Assembly: GCA_965247585.1 (NCBI GenBank)
Contig: CBDFHC010000005.1
Location: 124,001-188,000, forward strand
Direction of reading: 5' to 3'
Source: CBDFHC01 sp965247585
Lineage (GTDB): Bacteria; Chloroflexota; Dehalococcoidia; Lucifugimonadales; GCA-2712585
Length of the DNA stretch: 64,000 bases
Shown here piece after piece: positions 59,801-64,000 of the stretch (positions are counted from its first letter, which is position 1; the number at the start of each line of letters is the position of its first letter). Position numbers and translations under genes: made by a program. The notes under the pieces were generated by a model. That model was not told where the DNA came from, ran no database searches, and saw only the letters and a program-made list of their open reading frames with translations.

Positions 59801-60712
59801 TTAGGTGAAGTCTGGGCGGACGACTTTTTCGTAGGGCTGGCGCTCTTTGACGAGGCCGGCGCTGATTAGGATGTCTTGCTGTCGCTGGTATTCGGGCTCG
59901 CGGAGAGCGGGGTCGGGGGACCAGGTGCCTTGTTGCTGGTAGCGCCCGATGGCCTGGACAAGGAGGTCCCTGGGTATGTCTGAGAAGAAGGGGGCGACGG
60001 CATCTGCGACGGTGGTTGCGTTGTTGGAGGCGAGCCACTGGAGGCCGCGGCCGAACCCGCGGACGAAGGCGCGAATGGCGTCGGGCCGCTGTTCGAGGAG
60101 GCGGTGGGTGGTGGCGAAGGAGCTGTAGGCGATGTGGCCGTTGACGGGCCCGAGGGCGGCGGCGAGGTGGGCCGCGCCGGAGTTGACCAGCTCAGAGGCG
60201 GCGGGCTCAGGAAGGTGGATGAAATCGGCGTCGCCGCGGCGGAAGGCCGCGATAGCTTGATCCAAGGGGAGGGCGGGGGTGAGCGCCAGCGAGGAGGGGT
60301 CCACGCCGTTGTTTTTGAGGGCGAACTGGAGGGATGCCCAGGGCATGGGGGAGAAGGAGATAGGGATGAGACTCGCGCCGGAGAGGTGTGACCACTCGAA
60401 GGGCTGCTGGGAGGGCCTTCGGAGGAGGAAGAAGCCGTCGCGGGAGTTGATCTTGGCGACGTGGGGCGGGACGGACTCGGCGCCCCAGTCCAGGGCGATG
60501 ATACCGCGCATGACGCCGCTCTGGACGACGTCCACGACGCCCTGGTTTAGGGCGCTAACGCCGTGGGAGTACTCAGGGGGACAGGTCTGGAAAGAGGCGT
60601 CGAGGCCTTCGGACTGGAGGAAACCACCGGCCATGGTGGCGTAGATTGGGGTGTAGAAGAGGGAGTGGAAGGTGACCATCACCCGAAGGGGTTGGAGTCC
60701 GGCGGGAGGCAC
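59801..60712 (-). CDS. NMT1/THI5-like substrate-binding protein (no signal peptide)
   Basis: This 303-residue protein is of the NMT1/THI5/SsuA substrate-binding type. PLRVMVTFHSLFYTPIYATMAGGFLQSEGLDASFQ is the first lobe, GVSALNQGVVDVVQSGVMRGIIALDWG follows, and FVRGFGRGLQWLASN lies near the end. Most relatives are exported binding proteins of ABC importers for nitrate, sulfonate or thiamine precursors, but no signal peptide is visible and no permease is near. It starts 13 bases after the stop of the TPP-dependent enzyme gene, so the two are cotranscribed. GTG 60712 lacks a ribosome site, and translation may be coupled. A cytoplasmic enzyme or ligand sensor is possible. Confidence 0.72.
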   Translation of the reverse strand: MPPAGLQPLRVMVTFHSLFYTPIYATMAGGFLQSEGLDASFQTCPPEYSHGVSALNQGVVDVVQSGVMRGIIALDWGAESVPPHVAKINSRDGFFLLRRPSQQPFEWSHLSGASLIPISFSPMPWASLQFALKNNGVDPSSLALTPALPLDQAIAAFRRGDADFIHLPEPAASELVNSGAAHLAAALGPVNGHIAYSSFATTHRLLEQRPDAIRAFVRGFGRGLQWLASNNATTVADAVAPFFSDIPRDLLVQAIGRYQQQGTWSPDPALREPEYQRQQDILISAGLVKERQPYEKVVRPDFT

Positions 60713-60725
60713 TGGGAGACGCCCG

Positions 60726-62408
60726 CTAAAGGCCCCAGTCGTCAGGGAGGCCCGGAGTAGGCAGGGGCCGAATCATGACTTCCACCAAGGCGGGCTGCCC
60801 GTTCTCGGTGGCGCGGATGGCACTTCGGAGGGCGGGGGCGATGTCTGACGGCTGCTCGACACGCTGGCTATGAGCGCCCAAGCTGTGGGCCACGTTGGTC
60901 CAGTTGCCGCCCAGCTCCACGACTTCCGGTGGCGGGGAACCAGGGGAGTCCATGTCCATGAGGCTGCCACCGATGCCGCCGTTGTTTACAACTACTGTGA
61001 GGGTGGGGATGCCCATTCTGACGGCGGTCTCCAGCTCCATGCCGGTCATGCCGAAGGAGGAGTCGCCGAGGACGTGGACAACGAGGTGGTCCGGGCGGGC
61101 CAGCTTGACGCCGATGGCTGCGCCCATGGACCAGCCCATGGCGGCCATTCCGCCCATGCCGATGTAGCTGCGAGGCTGGGTGGCGGTCCAGAAGGGGGAT
61201 ACGTAGCCTCGGCTGCCACCGGCATCGTGGAGGGCGATGGTATTGTCGAGGTCGACGACGCTCATAAGCTCCTGGACGACGCGGTAGCCGTTGGTGGGGA
61301 CGGAGGCGTCAGTGAAGGTGGGGGCCCATTCGGCGAGCCACTTAGACTTGGCCTGCTGGATGTCCGAGACGACCTCTTCCTTGAGGCCGCCGGGGCCGCG
61401 CATCCGGTCCTTGACGGCATCGATGAGGTCACGGAGGGCGATCTTGGCATCGCCGAGGATGGATACATCGGCCAGATAGACCTTGTTGAGGTCACCGGGG
61501 TCTGCGTTTATGTGAATGAACTTGACGCCTTCCGGGATGGGGCGGCCGTCAGTGGCGTGGGGCTGCCTCAGGGAGGTGCCGACGGAGAGGACGACGTCAG
61601 CCTTTCGGTTGATGTGGAGGGCGGCACCGGTGGCATAACGGCTGCGGGGGTAGACGCCGAGGCCCAGGGAGAGAGGGTGATTTTCAGGGAAGGCGCTCTT
61701 ACCCACCAAGGTGCTGGCGACGGGCATGGAGAGGAGCTCCGCCAGCTCTTTGGCTTCGTCAAATGCGCCGGCGGAGAGAACGCCGCCACCGACGTTCAAG
61801 ACGGGGAACCGGGCGTTGACCAGGAGCTGAGCGGCGGCGTCCACGTCGTTGGCATCGGCGGCAGGCTTGGCGCCGGGGCCGACGGGGCGATAGGCGAGCT
61901 TTTCGTCAGGGGCTTCGGTGGTGAGGACGTCCTGGGGCATTTCCAGCACCACGGGACCGGGCGAGCCGGAGCGGAGGGCGGTGAAGGCGCGTCGAACCAG
62001 GGCGGGGATATCTTCGACTTTAGCCATGGTGCCCTTCCACTTGACCAGGCTATCGAAAATGGAGGAGGAGACCTCCTGCTGATACTCCTTGCCCAGGTTG
62101 CTAAGGGGGAGCTGTCCCATGAGGAGGAGAACGGGGACGTTATCCGCGAAGGCTCCTGCGATGCCGGTAAGGGTGTTGGTGGCGCCGGGGCCTGTGCCCG
62201 TCATGGCGACGCCGACGTTACCGGAGGCGCGGGCGTAGCCATCTGCGATGACGACGCCGTGCTGCTCGTGCCGGGTGGCGAAGGCGGTGATGGAGGAGGA
62301 CTGGCGGAGGGCGGGCCAGAGGGGGGCGAGGCCACCACCTGAGAAGCCGGAGATGTACTTGACGCCTTCTAGTTCCAGAGCTTTGACTACCGCGTCACCG
62401 CCTCGCAT
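60726..62408 (-). CDS. Thiamine-pyrophosphate-dependent enzyme (acetolactate synthase/oxalyl-CoA decarboxylase-like)
   Basis: This 560-residue protein has the three-domain TPP enzyme layout. Domain one holds catalytic Glu48 in FATRHEQHGVVIADGYAR and TGTGPGATNTLTG. The middle domain is DANDVDAAAQLLVNARFPVLNVGGG. The TPP/Mg domain has VLGDSSFGMTGMELETAVRMGIPTLTVVVNNGG, the GDG-NN motif with GDS in place of GDG. Members condense or decarboxylate 2-oxo acids or oxalyl-CoA-type thioesters. ATG 62408 follows AAAGGGGG. A promoter TTGACC-17-TAGAAT (62477-62449) sets the 5' end and excludes the longer frame from 62483. The reaction is not predictable from motifs. Confidence 0.88.
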   Translation of the reverse strand: MRGGDAVVKALELEGVKYISGFSGGGLAPLWPALRQSSSITAFATRHEQHGVVIADGYARASGNVGVAMTGTGPGATNTLTGIAGAFADNVPVLLLMGQLPLSNLGKEYQQEVSSSIFDSLVKWKGTMAKVEDIPALVRRAFTALRSGSPGPVVLEMPQDVLTTEAPDEKLAYRPVGPGAKPAADANDVDAAAQLLVNARFPVLNVGGGVLSAGAFDEAKELAELLSMPVASTLVGKSAFPENHPLSLGLGVYPRSRYATGAALHINRKADVVLSVGTSLRQPHATDGRPIPEGVKFIHINADPGDLNKVYLADVSILGDAKIALRDLIDAVKDRMRGPGGLKEEVVSDIQQAKSKWLAEWAPTFTDASVPTNGYRVVQELMSVVDLDNTIALHDAGGSRGYVSPFWTATQPRSYIGMGGMAAMGWSMGAAIGVKLARPDHLVVHVLGDSSFGMTGMELETAVRMGIPTLTVVVNNGGIGGSLMDMDSPGSPPPEVVELGGNWTNVAHSLGAHSQRVEQPSDIAPALRSAIRATENGQPALVEVMIRPLPTPGLPDDWGL

Positions 62409-62448
62409 GTGGCCCCCTTTCGGCACAAAGCCGGGAAAAGATGGTGGG

Positions 62449-62508
62449 ATTCTATGCCCGCGGCCAGCCAGGGTCAACGGCACCGGAGAGCGGGACGCCT
62501 GCTATAAT
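62449..62508. promoter_or_regulatory. Divergent promoter pair
   Basis: Minus strand: TTGACC (62477-62472), 17 bases, TAGAAT (62454-62449), for the TPP enzyme. Plus strand: extended -10 TGCTATAAT (62500-62508), for the 62563 dehydrogenase. The two transcripts diverge within about 75 bases. Confidence 0.65.
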
Positions 62509-62562
62509 TGCGCGGCGACAGCGATGTCCGAGCTATCTTAGAGGGCGCCAGAGGAAGAACAG

Positions 62563-63705
62563 ATGCAGAACTCGCCAGCCGACGGTTTCAATTTTCACAT
62601 GCCCACCAGGGTGGTATTTGGGAACGGGTGCCTAAGCAGGCTGGGAGAGGTGGTGGGGGATACGGTAGGCGGCGAGGCGCCGGTGTTCCTGGTGACTGGG
62701 AAGCATAGCCTGAAGGCGGGCGGGGTGCTGGGCCGGGTGATGGAGCAGTTGGAAGGGCACCAGGTGACGCACTTCGATGGGGCGTTGCCGTTCCCATCTC
62801 CGGAGATGGTGGACGAAGCGGTGGAGGCGTGCCACCGGTCGGAACCGGCGATTGTGGTGGCGGTGGGAGGCGGGAGCGCGCTGGACCTGGGGAAGCTGGT
62901 GGCGGTGTTATCCGCCAACGAGGGACCATCACTGGACTACGGTGAAGGGCGTCGAAAGGTGACCAGGCGAGGGTTGCCGTTTGTAGCGGCGCCGACGACG
63001 TCCGGGAGCAGCAGCGAGGTAACGTCTGGCGCGGCGCTGTGGCAGATGTCAGAGCAGACGAGCTGCAATGTGAACCACGAGTATATGTTTCCCACGGTGG
63101 CGCTGGTGGACCCGGAGCTGACGCTTTCGATGCCGCGGGACCTGGCGGCGGCGACGGGGATGGACGCGTTCACCAGCGCCTTCGAGTCGTACTGGTCGCG
63201 GGAGGCGCAACCGGCGACGGACGCGCTGGCGCTGAAGGTGATAGAACTGTTTATGGGCAATCTGGAGGAGTCTTGCATAACGGCGAAGAGGGAGGCGCGG
63301 GCGGGATGCGCGCTGGCGGCGACGCTGTCCGGAATGGGCTATACGAACAGCCGGCCAAACATATGCCACGCGTTCTCGCGGCCGCTAACGATCTTCTGGG
63401 GCGTGGCGCACGGTGAGGCGGTAGGAGTTTCGCTTAACGCATGTCTGAAGTGGAACGCGGAGGCGATAGAGGGGAAGCTGCCAGCGCTATGGAGCGCGAT
63501 GGGGGTGAAGGGGCTGGAGGAGGGGTGCCTTAGGATAGACCGGCTGATGGCGAACTGCGGGCTGCAGAGGAAGCTGAGGCCGATGGGGGCGTCTTTGGGG
63601 GACATGGACCGGATAATGGATTGCGTGCCGTGGGAGAGACTGGCGCCGATTCCCCGCCCGATGGATAGGGCGGAGGCGCGGGCGTTGATGGGATCGCTGG
63701 TGTAG
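62563..63705 (+). CDS. Iron-containing-type alcohol dehydrogenase
   Basis: This 380-residue protein belongs to the iron-type (group III) alcohol dehydrogenases. FHMPTRVVFGNG is the family opening, AVGGGSALDLGKLVA the NAD-binding turn, and PFVAAPTTSGSSSEVTSGAALW follows. The metal ligands expected are D-x3-H, H and H. Asp201 (TGMDAFTSAFESYWS), His269 (NICHAFSRPL) and His283 (VAHGEAVG) are present, but the first histidine is Ser205. Activity may use three ligands, or the enzyme may differ in metal use. ATG 62563 is behind GAGGAAG. It has an extended -10 promoter divergent from the TPP enzyme gene. Substrate unknown. Confidence 0.87.
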   Translation: MQNSPADGFNFHMPTRVVFGNGCLSRLGEVVGDTVGGEAPVFLVTGKHSLKAGGVLGRVMEQLEGHQVTHFDGALPFPSPEMVDEAVEACHRSEPAIVVAVGGGSALDLGKLVAVLSANEGPSLDYGEGRRKVTRRGLPFVAAPTTSGSSSEVTSGAALWQMSEQTSCNVNHEYMFPTVALVDPELTLSMPRDLAAATGMDAFTSAFESYWSREAQPATDALALKVIELFMGNLEESCITAKREARAGCALAATLSGMGYTNSRPNICHAFSRPLTIFWGVAHGEAVGVSLNACLKWNAEAIEGKLPALWSAMGVKGLEEGCLRIDRLMANCGLQRKLRPMGASLGDMDRIMDCVPWERLAPIPRPMDRAEARALMGSLV

Positions 63706-63743
63706 GGAGGGGGTACAGCGCTGAATGGAGAGGGAGGAGGCGT

Positions 63744-63820
63744 GGGCGGGGGTGGGGCCGCTGCGGAAGGGCGGGGGTGGGGCCGCTGCGGAAGGGCGGG
63801 GGTGGGAGCGCTGCGGTGCG
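63744..63820 (+). repeat. 25-bp tandem repeat, three units, G-rich
   Basis: Units beginning GGGCGGGGGTGGGGCCGCTG at 63744, 63769 and 63794 have a period of exactly 25 bases; the third is diverged at its end. Runs of three to five G recur, so folded G-rich structures are possible on the plus strand. Confidence 0.8.
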
Positions 63821-63834
63821 GCGGGGGTACTCCG

Positions 63835-63895
63835 TCCGATGGATAGGGCGGAGGGGCGGGCGTTGGGGGGGCCGCTGCGGAAGGGCGAGGGCTAG
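63835..63895 (+). repeat. Duplicate of the 3' end of the alcohol dehydrogenase gene
   Basis: CCGATGGATAGGGCGGAGG at 63837 repeats the same bases at 63658 and in frame would read RPMDRAEGRALGGPLRKGEG then stop, against RPMDRAEARALMGSLV at the true C-terminus. It lies beyond the 25-bp tandem repeats. It is a local duplication, not a gene. Confidence 0.65.
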
Positions 63896-64000
63896 GTAGG
63901 AGGGGAGACGGTCTGGAAGTCGTAGCGGGCGCCCAGATCGGCGATGACGTCCGGGGGCGGGGGGTAGCCGTGTTGGGCTATGACCTGGGGAAGCTCCTCA
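63892..64000 (-). CDS. C-terminal 35 codons of an unidentified protein
   Basis: The minus-strand frame entering from the right edge reads EELPQVIAQHGYPPPPDVIA, then DLGARYDFQTVSPPT and a stop at 63894-63892. Codon use is C-rich at third positions, as for other minus-strand genes beyond 12 kb, which supports real coding. The peptide is too short to assign to a family. It is convergent with the 62563 gene across the tandem repeats. Confidence 0.55.
   Translation of the reverse strand, partial: EELPQVIAQHGYPPPPDVIADLGARYDFQTVSPPT

Noticed and set aside
60870..62342. 490-codon plus-strand frame
   Set aside because: It is antisense to the TPP-dependent enzyme and is Gly/Asp/Glu-rich shadow coding without motifs.

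Overview
The window is about 64 kb of GC-rich bacterial chromosome, roughly 60-65% G+C by eye. It carries amidases, amidohydrolases, a DUF917/hydantoinase pair, five luciferase-like (LLM) flavin oxidoreductases, three BNR-repeat proteins, MFS carriers, CocE, RraA, VOC and phosphotriesterase-type enzymes. There are no ribosomal or other housekeeping genes. Paralogue-rich flavin monooxygenases and amidohydrolases of this kind are known from Chloroflexota of the Dehalococcoidia/SAR202 type. I favour that assignment, but it rests on gene content only. No rRNA, tRNA, CRISPR array, transposase or phage gene was seen.

Layout. 0-0.9 kb: 3' end of a PEBP-family gene and repeats. 0.9-9.8 kb: a minus-strand block with a peptide-type ABC importer (binding protein, two permeases), two tandem isochorismatase-fold hydrolases, a GatC/AtzG-like subunit and two amidases. 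Facing it at 10.1-11.8 kb is a second small-subunit/amidase pair. A CRP-like dyad lies between the two. 12.3-30.1 kb: amidohydrolases, a degraded PfkB kinase, a methyltransferase, a two-subunit GMC dehydrogenase, DUF917 plus hydantoinase/oxoprolinase, a deacetylase, a VOC protein and a PEP-mutase/isocitrate-lyase enzyme. 30.5-37.8 kb: a CocE hydrolase, a beta-sandwich protein, a phosphotriesterase-like lactonase and two Dpp/Opp ATPases that could energise the importer 26 kb away. 38.4-49.8 kb: the LLM oxidoreductases with an amidohydrolase, MFS, BNR and alpha/beta-hydrolase genes. 50-63.7 kb: further BNR genes, a WD40-like lipoprotein, RraA, MFS, a quinone oxidoreductase, a THI5-like/TPP-enzyme pair and an iron-type alcohol dehydrogenase. 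The common theme is uptake and hydrolysis of amides, cyclic amides and esters, then oxidation of the products.

Nearly every intergenic gap is filled by three families of dispersed repeats, called A, B and C here. Family A is a multi-hairpin element with about 35 copies, some in tandem arrays of 190-199 bp period. Almost all copies lie in the same orientation whatever the direction of nearby genes, and the + strand is G-rich at silent sites over most of the window. Between about 0.68 and 12.1 kb both signals reverse: the + strand becomes C-rich and every recognisable repeat is flipped. The left edge is a head-to-head palindromic fusion of two A elements. I read this as an 11-kb inversion.

Starts were moved from the longest open frame wherever a Shine-Dalgarno sequence, a promoter or a paralogue alignment supported a better one. 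All homology statements come from reading motifs; no database search was run.
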